Below, piece by piece: positions 1 through 7,522 of a stretch of DNA of 64,000 bases. Position 1 is the stretch's first letter. Each line of letters opens with the position of its first letter. The stretch is from NCBI RefSeq assembly GCF_003001815.1, contig NZ_PVMZ01000008.1, positions 310,001 to 374,000 on the forward strand. The letters run 5' to 3'. The translations under genes were made by a program, and so were the position numbers. The notes beneath the pieces are model-generated. The model searched no databases. It worked only from the letters and a program-made list of their open reading frames with translations, and was not told the DNA's origin. This DNA is from Actinoplanes italicus (GTDB lineage Bacteria; Actinomycetota; Actinomycetes; Mycobacteriales; Micromonosporaceae).

Positions 1-560
1 TGGCGGCCCTGCGGGTCGACGCGGCTGACGAGCTCGCTCTCGTACCAGCCCAGCGTCTGGCCGTGATAGCCGTGCCGCTCCCCCGGAGTCCAGGCCGGCC
101 GCTGCTCCGCCAGCGCCGCGGCCAGGACCGCCGAACCGAACAGATCCGGCAGATCGAGCGGCTGGTCGATCACCGGCAGACCGGCCTGGTGGGACAGCAG
201 CTGACGCACCGTGACATCGGCCTTGCCCGCAGCGGCGAACTCAGGCCAGTAAGTGGCCACCCGCTCGTCATAGTCCAGCAGACCGCGGGCGTGCAGCACC
301 GCGACCGCCATCGACGCCACGCCCTTGCTGGTCGAGAAGACCGGCACGATCGTGTCGCGCTGCCACGGCTCGTACGTCCTGCCGTCGCGGTAGCCGCCCC
401 ACAGGTCGACCACCTTCCGGCCGTCGCGATACACCGCGCACGCGGCGCCGATCTCCCGCCCCTGCTCGAAGTTGCGCCGAAAGGCATCGGCCACCGGGCC
501 GTAGCCCTCCGCCACATCACCGTGCACCATGGCTGGCGGCACGGGAACCTTGAGCACCAA
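1..560 (-). CDS. Serine hydrolase, class C beta-lactamase/esterase (EstB) type, 3' end beyond window
   Basis: A serine hydrolase of the penicillin-binding-protein-like beta-lactamase/esterase fold. About 186 N-terminal residues lie in the window, where family members usually have 380-400; the C-terminus runs off the left edge. The nucleophile motif S-x-x-K is S75-T-S-K78 (counting from GTG at 557), in FSTSKGVASM. A YHGQTLGW block near residue 165 fits the esterase-like tyrosine motif. GAGGAG lies 8 bases before TTG (560) and 11 before GTG (557), so either can start. It is divergent from the MmyB-type regulator at 684. The substrate is unknown; family members cleave esters or beta-lactams. Confidence 0.85.
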   Translation of the reverse strand, partial: MVLKVPVPPAMVHGDVAEGYGPVADAFRRNFEQGREIGAACAVYRDGRKVVDLWGGYRDGRTYEPWQRDTIVPVFSTSKGVASMAVAVLHARGLLDYDERVATYWPEFAAAGKADVTVRQLLSHQAGLPVIDQPLDLPDLFGSAVLAAALAEQRPAWTPGERHGYHGQTLGWYESELVSRVDPQGR

Positions 561-613
561 CGTGATCTCTCCTCATTCGTAGACACCGAACGGTGGCACG
601 GTGCACAGGGCCG

Positions 614-638
614 TACCAGGGATGGGCAGTCCCTGGTA
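614..638. promoter_or_regulatory. Perfect 9-bp inverted repeat, candidate operator
   Basis: TACCAGGGA (614-622) and TCCCTGGTA (630-638) form a perfect inverted repeat around a 7-bp spacer. It lies in the 123-bp gap between the serine hydrolase and the HTH regulator, 46 bp before the regulator start. This is the classic place for a dimeric regulator to control both genes. Which protein binds is inferred from position only. Confidence 0.55.
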
Positions 639-683
639 TGCGGGCACAACGGGAGGTCAGAGGCCACGTCGTAAGATCAGTAG

Positions 684-1499
684 GTGAATCGCGAAGAGTT
701 GGCAGACTTTCTGCGACAGCGCCGGGCCGCCCTCACTCCTGTTCACCGCACAGCCCGCCGAACCCGCGGTCTCCGGCGTGAGGAGGTCGCCGAGCGTGCC
801 TACATCTCGATCGACTACTACACCCGGCTCGAGCAACGGCGCGGCCCGCGACCGTCACCCGAGGTGGCCTCGGCGCTCTCCCAGGCGCTGGACCTGACCG
901 TTGACGAACGCGACCACCTGTTCCACCTGATCGGCCACAACCCACCCCAGCGGACCACGGACCTTGACCAGGTCGATCCGGGGCTCCGCCGGGTGCTGCA
1001 CGCGCTCGACGGAAACCCGGCGATGATCATGTCGAACCTGGCCCACACCCTGATGCAGAACCCGCTGGCCCTGGAACTGTTCGGCGACCAGACGCATTAC
1101 ACGGGTCTGGAGCGAAGCGGCTACTTCCGGTGGTTCATGACGCCGCAGGAACGCAGCATCTATCCCGCGGACATCTACGCCGCTCAGAGCGCGACCTATG
1201 CCGCCGCGGTCCGCGCAGCGGCGGACCAGGAACCTGATCCCGCCGAAGCCGAACGCATGATCGCGACGCTGTTGGTCGAAAGCGCCGAGTTCCGGGAGCT
1301 CTGGGACAACCACGAGGTACGGCTCTGCCGTCAGGAGACCACATCGTTGCTGCACCCGACGGCCGGCCGGGTCGACTTCGACTGTGAGGTCGTCTTCAGC
1401 CCCGACCGCCTGCAGCGCATGCTCGTTTTCACCGCCCACAATGGCAAGGACCTGCGCAACCTGGTCATCTCCGGACGGCCGGGCACCCTCGTGGGATGA
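684..1499 (+). CDS. XRE-family regulator with MmyB-like ligand-binding domain
   Basis: A 271-residue transcription regulator. Residues 1-75 form a helix-turn-helix of the XRE type (RGLRREEVAERAYISIDYYT followed by RLEQ). Residues about 100-265 match the MmyB-like PAS-type ligand-binding domain that actinobacterial regulators of this length carry. The start is GTG at 684. Proteins of this family commonly control a neighbouring divergent enzyme gene, here the serine hydrolase, and the palindrome at 614-638 is a plausible site. The stop abuts the truncated end of the SGNH hydrolase remnant on the other strand. Confidence 0.88.
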   Translation: MNREELADFLRQRRAALTPVHRTARRTRGLRREEVAERAYISIDYYTRLEQRRGPRPSPEVASALSQALDLTVDERDHLFHLIGHNPPQRTTDLDQVDPGLRRVLHALDGNPAMIMSNLAHTLMQNPLALELFGDQTHYTGLERSGYFRWFMTPQERSIYPADIYAAQSATYAAAVRAAADQEPDPAEAERMIATLLVESAEFRELWDNHEVRLCRQETTSLLHPTAGRVDFDCEVVFSPDRLQRMLVFTAHNGKDLRNLVISGRPGTLVG

Positions 1500-1779
1500 C
1501 ACCTTCGGCACGTAGCGCGGCCAGCAACGGTGGCAGAAAGATGTCTCCCGACGTCTGCCGGCCCCGTAGCCGGCGGCGAAGGAATCCCCGAGAACCGTCA
1601 TGGTCAGCGGCGGCCCAGCCAACGCGCGCCGATCAGGCCCTCTGCCCGTGGCGGCGGTTGCATCGCGACGGGAACGATGCGTTGCACGCTGCGGGCCTGC
1701 GGATGATGACCACGACCGTGCCGGCCAACACGGCCACCACCGCACCGAACACCGCGCTCAGAAATATGGTCACCAGCAA
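1500..1779 (-). pseudogene. Remnant of membrane-anchored SGNH/GDSL hydrolase
   Basis: This is decayed coding sequence rather than one intact gene. A membrane segment reads FLLVTIFLSAVFGAVVAVL from a TTG at 1779 with GAGGGA 9 bases upstream; that frame stops at 1633. The SGNH catalytic block I, MTVLGDSFAAGYGAG, is read from 1601 in another frame. After it, TSGDIFLPPLLAALRAEGV continues in a third frame up to about 1500, where the regulator gene ends. The order (anchor, linker, GDS block) is that of anchored SGNH hydrolases, so I read it as one gene broken by two frameshifts and truncated. The short frame 1633-1779 could alternatively be a 48-residue membrane peptide. Confidence 0.6.
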
Positions 1780-2094
1780 GAATCCGGATCCCTCGCCGCG
1801 TCCGAGATCTCACGTCGGCTGCCGGGCCGGGCTTCCCCTCACCCGTGCGGTCGCAGCACCCTGGGGTCCGACGTCGCATGAGTTTCTCCATTCGACTTCC
1901 GTTGCGGCGAAGGCCAGCCTCTGGCCACGGACGTCGAACGATCACATATGGAGCAGTACCGAACCAGGGACCGTCAATCCTTGACGTACCGACTGCGGAA
2001 GATTCAGCCCGGACTGGAACGGCGAAAACGATGCGTTGCGACCTTGGTGGTCGTGGTTCCTCCTCCCGCCGCAAGCGGCAAGGTCGGTTAGCCA
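1780..2094. other. Gene-free stretch
   Basis: About 315 bases between the hydrolase remnant and the TetR gene. I find no convincing reading frame, RNA or strong hairpin here. It may contain more eroded sequence of the hydrolase locus. Confidence 0.5.
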
Positions 2095-2802
2095 TCAGTC
2101 CGCTGACGGCTCCAGCCCGGGCACCGCGACGGCGGAAATGCCGGCGATCATCGCCTCGAACATCCAGGACAGGCGCTGCCCTCCGGTGCCGGAGAACAAC
2201 TCGTGCCGGGCCCGGGCGATATTTGGGCAGTCGCCGTCGGCGGCGTCGTTCAACGCCTCGACGAATACGTCCTGCTCCGCCTGTGCCCCCTTCGCCTCGC
2301 TGCGCACGCCCTGCTCCGCGGCGGTGGCGGTGCCGTGCTGCAGCAGCAGGTCGACACCCCACGCCGCCTGAGCCACCGGCACTCCGCCGACGTACAGCAA
2401 CCCGAGCAGGGTGTCGACCAGACGCACGTAATGCGAGCCCGACGGGCGCAGCGCCAGGATCGATCGTGCCAGGCTGGGCTGGCCGATCAGCAGCTCCGTA
2501 TAGCCGGTGAGCAACTCGATCAGTTCCTCGCGCCAACGCTCGCCTGTCCGACCCGGATGGGGCAGAGTGAGGCCGGCGAGCAGTTCGTCGAGGATCGCGC
2601 CGTGCAACTCGGCCATGTTCTGCACGTAGACGTAGAGGGAGGCCGGGCCAGTGTCGAGTTCGGCGGCCAGCCGCCGCATCGTCACCCGCTCCAAGCCCTC
2701 CTCCTTCATGATGCGCAATGCCACACTGACGGCGCCCGCTCGGCTCAGCGGCGGCTTGGCCGGCCGGTCACGTCGGCTGACGGGGATTCGACGGGGACTC
2801 AT
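2095..2802 (-). CDS. TetR-family transcriptional regulator
   Basis: A 235-residue repressor of the TetR family. The N-terminal HTH spans about residues 18-65 (LERVTMRRLAAELDTGPASL then YVYV), followed by an all-helical ligand and dimerisation domain with a TetR_C-like helix set. ATG at 2802 is preferred: an in-frame TTG at 2835 would place the start beyond the palindromic operator at 2815-2830. The amidohydrolase gene lies directly upstream on the same strand, with matching palindromes in its own upstream region, so the two probably form a local autoregulated circuit. The ligand is unknown. Confidence 0.9.
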   Translation of the reverse strand: MSPRRIPVSRRDRPAKPPLSRAGAVSVALRIMKEEGLERVTMRRLAAELDTGPASLYVYVQNMAELHGAILDELLAGLTLPHPGRTGERWREELIELLTGYTELLIGQPSLARSILALRPSGSHYVRLVDTLLGLLYVGGVPVAQAAWGVDLLLQHGTATAAEQGVRSEAKGAQAEQDVFVEALNDAADGDCPNIARARHELFSGTGGQRLSWMFEAMIAGISAVAVPGLEPSAD

Positions 2803-2814
2803 AACGCGATCGTA

Positions 2815-2830
2815 GCGAACACGTTCGTGC
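2815..2830. promoter_or_regulatory. Candidate TetR operator upstream of the tetR-type gene
   Basis: CGAAC-AC-GTTCG (2816-2827) is an inverted repeat just upstream of the TetR start. The same core recurs at 4319-4334 and 4365-4380 in longer form. Position and sharing suggest autorepression. Confidence 0.6.
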
Positions 2831-2859
2831 GTCAAACTTGTCGCCCGCTCTGCGCCGAA

Positions 2860-4122
2860 TCAGCGCCGGCTGGTGACGCCGTCAAGGACGACGCGGGTGC
2901 CGCGGCGCCAGATGGCGCGGGTGTTAAGTGTGTCGCTGATGGTGATGGTCGGGTCGCCGTCGACGAGCAGCAGGTCTGCGCGCAGGCCGGGGGCGACGCG
3001 GCCGCGGTCGTCGAGGCCGAACCGGCGTGCCGGGGTGCTGGTGGCCGCGCGCAAAGCCTCGACGGGGGTGAGCCCGGCCCGCACGAGGTATTGCAGTTCG
3101 TGGTGGACGCTGGCGCCGTGGGCCAGACCGCCGAGGAAGGGCAGGGCTACCGACGCGTCGGTGCCGACCAGGATGTCGACTCCGGCATCGTGCAGGGCCT
3201 TCACGGAGGCGAGCACGTCGGCGAGGTTGCCCTGCGGGTAGTGGCCGAAGCTGGAACGCAGGGTCGTCATCCAGTCGTCGGGCAGCCGGGATGCCACCCG
3301 GGGGTCGGCGGCGAGCTCGCCGCCGGTGATACCGATCATCGAGGCGTTGAGGACCACGCACGGCACGACGAACGCGCCGGAACCGGCGACCAGGGCGATG
3401 ATCTCGTCGGTGTGCGGCCGGTCCATGAACAGGTGCGCCAACCCCCCGATTCCGGCCTCGATCGCCATCCGGGTGGCGTCGATGGTCAGCGCGTGCGCAA
3501 CTGTGAGCATGCCGTGCCGCCTGGCCTCCGCGACGCCCGCGTCAAGGGTCGCCTGGTCCAGCATGGGCAGTCCGGGATGGCCCTCGACGCTGCCGTCGTC
3601 AACCATGAACTTGATGTAGTCCGACCCGGTCTCGACCAGCTGCGGGATGAACGCCACCGCCTGTTCCGGGGTGGTGGAGAACGGCATCACCGGCGGCCGG
3701 CCGGCCGGGCGTGCTCCCGGCGGCGGGGTCGCGCCGGGAGGCGGGCCGGGGCGGAAGTCCTTGGGGAACAGCTCGCTGGGATGCCCGCCGGGCGGGGTGA
3801 TCCCGAACCCGGACGAGCGCACGTCGGCGACCGTGTCGTTCTTACTGAGGTGCGCCCGGTTGTGCCGGGTGTTGGTGCCCTGCATCTCCAGCTCGGTCGT
3901 CACTCCGAACCGAAGTGCCAGCGCCAGGTTCGCCGGGTTGGTGTGCACGTGCGCATCGATCAGGCCGGGCAGCAGTGTCGCGCCCTTCGCGTCGACGATC
4001 ACCGCGCCCACAGGCGGCTCACTGCCCACCGCAGTGATCAGGTCGCCGTCCAGCAGCACGGTCGTTGCATCGAGAACAGCGGACCCGTCAAAGATTCGTG
4101 CGTTGATGATGGCGGTTGTCAT
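2860..4122 (-). CDS. Metal-dependent amidohydrolase
   Basis: A 420-residue amidohydrolase-superfamily enzyme (imidazolonepropionase-like group). The metal-binding H-x-H is H58-V-H60 in LPGLIDAHVH. A later TVAHALT histidine and a GTDASVALPF aspartate match the remaining TIM-barrel ligands, and the N- and C-terminal beta segments of the composite domain are present. A Pro/Gly-rich insertion lies around residues 125-145. ATG at 4122 follows an AAAGG ribosome site. The substrate cannot be read from sequence. Two operator-like palindromes about 200-260 bases upstream suggest control by the adjacent TetR protein. Confidence 0.88.
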   Translation of the reverse strand: MTTAIINARIFDGSAVLDATTVLLDGDLITAVGSEPPVGAVIVDAKGATLLPGLIDAHVHTNPANLALALRFGVTTELEMQGTNTRHNRAHLSKNDTVADVRSSGFGITPPGGHPSELFPKDFRPGPPPGATPPPGARPAGRPPVMPFSTTPEQAVAFIPQLVETGSDYIKFMVDDGSVEGHPGLPMLDQATLDAGVAEARRHGMLTVAHALTIDATRMAIEAGIGGLAHLFMDRPHTDEIIALVAGSGAFVVPCVVLNASMIGITGGELAADPRVASRLPDDWMTTLRSSFGHYPQGNLADVLASVKALHDAGVDILVGTDASVALPFLGGLAHGASVHHELQYLVRAGLTPVEALRAATSTPARRFGLDDRGRVAPGLRADLLLVDGDPTITISDTLNTRAIWRRGTRVVLDGVTSRR

Positions 4123-4318
4123 GGTGCTGCACCTTTCGTCATGCGCGGAATGGCGCTGGTCGCCGATGGCCGGTGGACTCGAATGCTGGTGGGGTTGGTT
4201 CGCGTGGCCTAGCGCTTCCGCAAGGTCAACCGGACGTAACGGCCGCTCTGCCGTTCCCGGCCCTGCCCGGGCGCCGCCGCGGCATCAGGCCGTGGGCCTT
4301 GCCCCACGCCTGCAAAAC

Positions 4319-4334
4319 AACGAACGCGTTCGTT
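4319..4334. promoter_or_regulatory. Perfect palindrome, TetR-type operator copy
   Basis: AACGAAC-GC-GTTCGTT is a perfect 16-bp palindrome sharing its core with the site in front of the TetR gene. A weaker copy, GAAC-GC-GTTC, lies at 4353-4362. The group sits upstream of the amidohydrolase. Confidence 0.65.
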
Positions 4335-4364
4335 GGAAACGTACAGCATGATGAACGCGTTCGC

Positions 4365-4380
4365 AACGAACACGTTCGTT
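4365..4380. promoter_or_regulatory. Inverted repeat, TetR-type operator copy
   Basis: AACGAAC-AC-GTTCGTT has 7-bp arms identical to those of the palindrome at 4319-4334. The two full sites are 46 bases apart centre to centre, with the weaker copy between them. Confidence 0.65.
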
Positions 4381-4400
4381 AGGCGTGGCACGAGAGCCAC

Positions 4401-4512
4401 CGAACGATCCCAAGCGCCGCGCTTCACACCCGCTGGGGCTTCACCGACGCCGCACACTTCAGCAAAGGGTTCCGCACCGCCTACGGCATGAGCCCGCGCG
4501 TCATCGGCCGTG
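4401..4512 (+). pseudogene. C-terminal remnant of an AraC-family regulator
   Basis: In the frame starting at 4401 the translation reads SAALHTRWGFTDAAHFSKGF and then RTAYGMSPR. This is the second helix-turn-helix signature at the end of AraC/XylS proteins. No start codon, first HTH or sensor domain lies upstream, because the operator palindromes abut it. It is therefore a fragment of about 35 codons, and the frame then runs on without family resemblance. It marks a past insertion or deletion at this locus. Confidence 0.65.
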
Positions 4513-4828
4513 CACCGCGGCCGCGCTCAATAGCCTCTCGACCGGTGACTCCGTGGTTCGTAGCCTGCCGAGTGCCGTTCCATCGTGAGCGTCGCCGTGA
4601 ATCGGGGGGCGGCGGACATCCGTGGACTGCCAGTGGATGGCAACATTGGCCAGCACATTGGTAACTCACCGTAGTTGAAAGCGACGACGTCGGTGGCACC
4701 GCTCGCGACTAGAAAAGCCCAGCTCAGTAGCTAGATCCATATTGGACAGCACGGCTGACGGACACACGATCACCATCGGATCACCACGGTCCCACAAAGT
4801 GGGATTCCCGCGGCCGAAAATAGGAAAC
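4513..4828. other. Gene-free stretch
   Basis: About 315 bases between the AraC remnant and the tRNA terminator. A small hairpin, TCCCAC-AAA-GTGGGA, lies near 4785-4800. I see no coding pattern in it. Its base composition is less GC-rich than the neighbouring genes. Confidence 0.5.
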
Positions 4829-4865
4829 AAAAAGACCGTGACCCCTGTTTTTGCTGGTCACGGCC
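4829..4865 (-). terminator. Rho-independent terminator of the tRNA pair
   Basis: On the minus strand GGCCGTGACC (4865-4856) pairs with GGTCACGGTC (4843-4834, one G-U pair) and is followed by TTTTT. It lies 12 bases beyond the 3' end of tRNA-Arg. This is the only classical U-tailed terminator I found in the window. Confidence 0.85.
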
Positions 4866-4876
4866 TTGATTATTTG

Positions 4877-4949
4877 TGCGCCCGAAGGGACTCGAACCCC
4901 TAACCTTCTGATCCGTAGTCAGATGCTCTATCCATTGAGCTACGGGCGC
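4877..4949 (-). tRNA. tRNA-Arg (anticodon ACG)
   Basis: The minus strand folds as a cloverleaf. The acceptor stem is GCGCCCG/CGGGCGC with discriminator A, the anticodon loop is CTACGGA (anticodon ACG), and the T-arm contains GGTTCGAGTCC. It reads CGU/CGC arginine codons after A34 to inosine. No CCA is encoded. Confidence 0.96.
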
Positions 4950-4989
4950 TTGCTTGGTGCTGAGCCAGCCTACAACACCGACTTTCGCG

Positions 4990-5080
4990 CGGAGACTCCG
5001 GGATTCGAACCCGGGAGGGGCGGTAAAACCCCAACCGCATTAGCAGTGCGGCGCCATAGACCGGACTAGGCGAAGTCTCC
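4990..5080 (-). tRNA. tRNA-Ser (anticodon GCT)
   Basis: The minus strand gives an acceptor stem GGAGACT/AGTCTCC with discriminator G, an anticodon loop CTGCTAA (anticodon GCT, reading AGC/AGU) and the long variable arm of serine tRNAs. It lies 40 bases upstream of tRNA-Arg on the same strand, so the two are probably co-transcribed. Confidence 0.95.
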
Positions 5081-5222
5081 CTGGCAGCCCGAGGACTACC
5101 GAGACCTGACAATACCGGACCTCCTGACGCCCACACAAAGGGGTCGCCATCCGGCACACCGAAGATCTTCCCGAGAGGGCGCGAACAGGCGAAACGTCGC
5201 GGCAGCGGCTAGGCTGCCAGCG

Positions 5223-6671
5223 ATGGAGGACAACACGCGCCGGGAAGCTCCGCGGGCTCGGGATCCGCGAAGCCCGTTCAGCACGCCCGAGCAGACGCCT
5301 CCCGCCGAGGAGCCCGCGGCCAAGCCGGCTCGCCGCAGTTCTCCTCCGGCGGTCACGTTCCAGCCGCCGGCTCCGGCTTCCGGTGCCGAAGGTCACACAT
5401 CAACCCCCTCTTCCGGTACGGGTGAGCCGGCCCCGCGCCGAACCCAGCGCAGGCCTGTCGCGCGCCCGTCCGAACCTGCCGACGCTTCGCCCGCCGCCAC
5501 TGTGCCGTCCCAGCCGAAACGAAGCACGGACCACCGGCCGTCCGCCGCCAAGAACAAAGTCGCCGGCGACAGCGCCGGGGACAAGAGCGACAGCGGCAGC
5601 GGCAACGCCGGGGACAAGAGTGACAGCGGCAGCGGCGGCAACGCCGGACATCCGGGCGGCGACCAAGCCGCGGCCGTGACGCCCGCCGCCTCGCCCAAAC
5701 CGGCCAGGAAGGCAACCCCCGCCAAGAAGACCACCCCGGTGAAGAAAGCCACGCCGGTCAAGAAGGCGGCTTCGGCGAGGAAGGCGACGCCGGAAATCGC
5801 GGCCGCACCGGTGAAGAAGGCCTCCGCCAAACGCGCCCCGGCAAAGATGTCCGCCGCCGCAGCATCGTCCGGTAGCCAGCCGGAGCCTGCCGCCCTCACC
5901 GAAACGGCCGGCCCGGCGGCACCGGTGAAGGCGGCCGACCCGGCGATCCCATCCGGATCAGCGGAGTCAGTGGAGCCGGGCACAACCGCCGGAACCGCAG
6001 AGACGGCTGAACCGGCGACGACGGTTGAGACCGCGATGGTTGAGACAGCGGCGGTTGAGACAGCGGCGGTTGAGACCGCGACGACGGCCGGCGAGCCGGT
6101 GGTGCGGCTGCGCATGGTGCCTGAGGAACCCGCACCCGGGCACCCCGGCTCGCTCATCGAGCAGCTGCTCGCGGACCCCACCCGCAGCCCGGAGATCCTC
6201 GCCGGAACCGCAGTCCGCACCCTGGGCCCCAAGGCCCGCGACTGGGCGAAAGGCGCGAGAGCCACCTACCCCACCGCCTCGACGGAGGCGCTAGGTAGGC
6301 TGGCCGTGCAGCACTTCGTCCGCTCGGCGGGAGTCCGTGGTGGGTTCGGGGCGCTCGCGGGCCCGTACACCCCGATAGCTCTTGCGACCGCCACCGTGAT
6401 CACGCACGCCGAGCTGGTGTTGCACCTGGCCGCCGTCTACGGCCTGGATCCCACCGACCCGCAGCGGGCCGACGACCTGTTGAAGCTGGCGAGTCCGGGT
6501 GCGGGCCCGATCGTGGTGTGGGCCGCGCTGAGCCTGATCAGCCGGAGCCTGCCGGGTGTGGGCCTGATTGCCGCGGTGCTGGGGGCGCGGGCGACGGCGG
6601 AGGCGGTGGCGGTACGGGCAAGCAGGTTTTACAGGGAGAGCCAGGACAGCCACTCGTCGGGCAGCAGCTGA
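5223..6671 (+). CDS. Lys/Ala/Pro-rich protein with C-terminal EcsC-like helical domain
   Basis: A 482-residue protein of unknown function in two parts. Residues 1-300 are low complexity: acidic/Ser-Gly stretches, then histone-H1-like repeats of the type KKATPVKK (about 160-215), then Ala/Glu/Thr-rich VETA repeats. Residues about 310-482 are ordered, with an IEQLLADPTRSPEILAGTAV start and a hydrophobic helical end. They resemble EcsC-type domains (low certainty). The basic repeats suggest binding to nucleic acid or another polyanion, and the tail suggests membrane association. The 3' end overlaps the convergent CPBP protease gene by 43 bp. Confidence 0.75.
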   Translation: MEDNTRREAPRARDPRSPFSTPEQTPPAEEPAAKPARRSSPPAVTFQPPAPASGAEGHTSTPSSGTGEPAPRRTQRRPVARPSEPADASPAATVPSQPKRSTDHRPSAAKNKVAGDSAGDKSDSGSGNAGDKSDSGSGGNAGHPGGDQAAAVTPAASPKPARKATPAKKTTPVKKATPVKKAASARKATPEIAAAPVKKASAKRAPAKMSAAAASSGSQPEPAALTETAGPAAPVKAADPAIPSGSAESVEPGTTAGTAETAEPATTVETAMVETAAVETAAVETATTAGEPVVRLRMVPEEPAPGHPGSLIEQLLADPTRSPEILAGTAVRTLGPKARDWAKGARATYPTASTEALGRLAVQHFVRSAGVRGGFGALAGPYTPIALATATVITHAELVLHLAAVYGLDPTDPQRADDLLKLASPGAGPIVVWAALSLISRSLPGVGLIAAVLGARATAEAVAVRASRFYRESQDSHSSGSS

Positions 6672-7402
6672 TAGCCGACGAAGGCGACGATGTCGAGCAG
6701 GCTGTGCGCGACGATCAGCGGCATCACCCGCTTGGTCCTCAGGTAGAACAGGGCGAAGACCACGCCCATGATCGCGTTGCCGATGAAGCCGCCGAAGCCC
6801 TGGTATAGGTGGTATGAGCCGCGCAGGACGGCGGACGCCGCGATGATCCAGACCGGCGAGATCTCCATGGTGCGCAGCCGGGTGACGAGATACCCGACGA
6901 CGATCACCTCTTCGAGCACCGAGTTCTGCACGGCCGAGATGATCAGCACCGGCACGGTCCACCAGTACGGGTTGAGGCCGGAAGGAGCGATCTGCGCGTT
7001 GATGCCGAGTTGCAGGGCCGCCCAGACGAGGAGCAGGCCGGGGAGTCCGATGCCGGCCGCGAGTCCGGCGCCCCAGCCCAGGTCGTAGGCGGGCCGCCGA
7101 TAGTCGATGCCGAGGTCGCGTGGCCGGATGCGGTCGCGGGCCAGCAGGTACAGCGCGAGGACGACCGGGATCAGCGCGAAGAAGATGCCGAGCACCTGGT
7201 AGGTGAGGTCGAGGTAGGGGCGCGGCGAGATGGTCGGGTTCAGGGTGGTGGTCTGCTGCGCGAGTGGCTTGTCCGCGGTGAGTTTCGCGGTGATCGACAC
7301 GACGGAGTAGACGGCTGACTGGCCGAGCGACAGCAGCAGCACGATGGCGATCTCGGGGCCGTAGGAACGGCGGCTGGTCTGCTGCTGCTCGTCGAGAGTC
7401 AC
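6629..7402 (-). CDS. CPBP-family intramembrane metalloprotease (CAAX protease type)
   Basis: A 257-residue polytopic membrane protein with about seven or eight hydrophobic segments after a short cytoplasmic N-terminus. The glutamate pair of motif 1 is present in SVLEEVIVVGYL. Motif 2 is GSYHLYQG, and the last motif is in PLIVAHSLLDI. The arginine usually found in E-E-x-x-x-R is valine here, with an arginine five residues further on (LVTR). Family members process prenylated or other membrane peptides and act in bacteriocin self-immunity. Nothing nearby indicates a substrate. Confidence 0.88.
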   Translation of the reverse strand: MTLDEQQQTSRRSYGPEIAIVLLLSLGQSAVYSVVSITAKLTADKPLAQQTTTLNPTISPRPYLDLTYQVLGIFFALIPVVLALYLLARDRIRPRDLGIDYRRPAYDLGWGAGLAAGIGLPGLLLVWAALQLGINAQIAPSGLNPYWWTVPVLIISAVQNSVLEEVIVVGYLVTRLRTMEISPVWIIAASAVLRGSYHLYQGFGGFIGNAIMGVVFALFYLRTKRVMPLIVAHSLLDIVAFVGYQLLPDEWLSWLSL

Positions 7403-7522
7403 GCGCCCACTTTAGGTCGTGTTCCGAGACCCTTTTCAGAACCGGTTCGGGGAATACACAAAAACGGCCATATCGCCGTACGACGCGCCGCGCAACGTGG
7501 TGAGTCGCACGCCCGGTGCGTC

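Noticed and set aside
7010..7318. Plus-strand open frame opposite the CPBP protease
   Set aside because: It lacks a ribosome site and motifs and lies wholly inside a well-supported membrane protein gene on the other strand.
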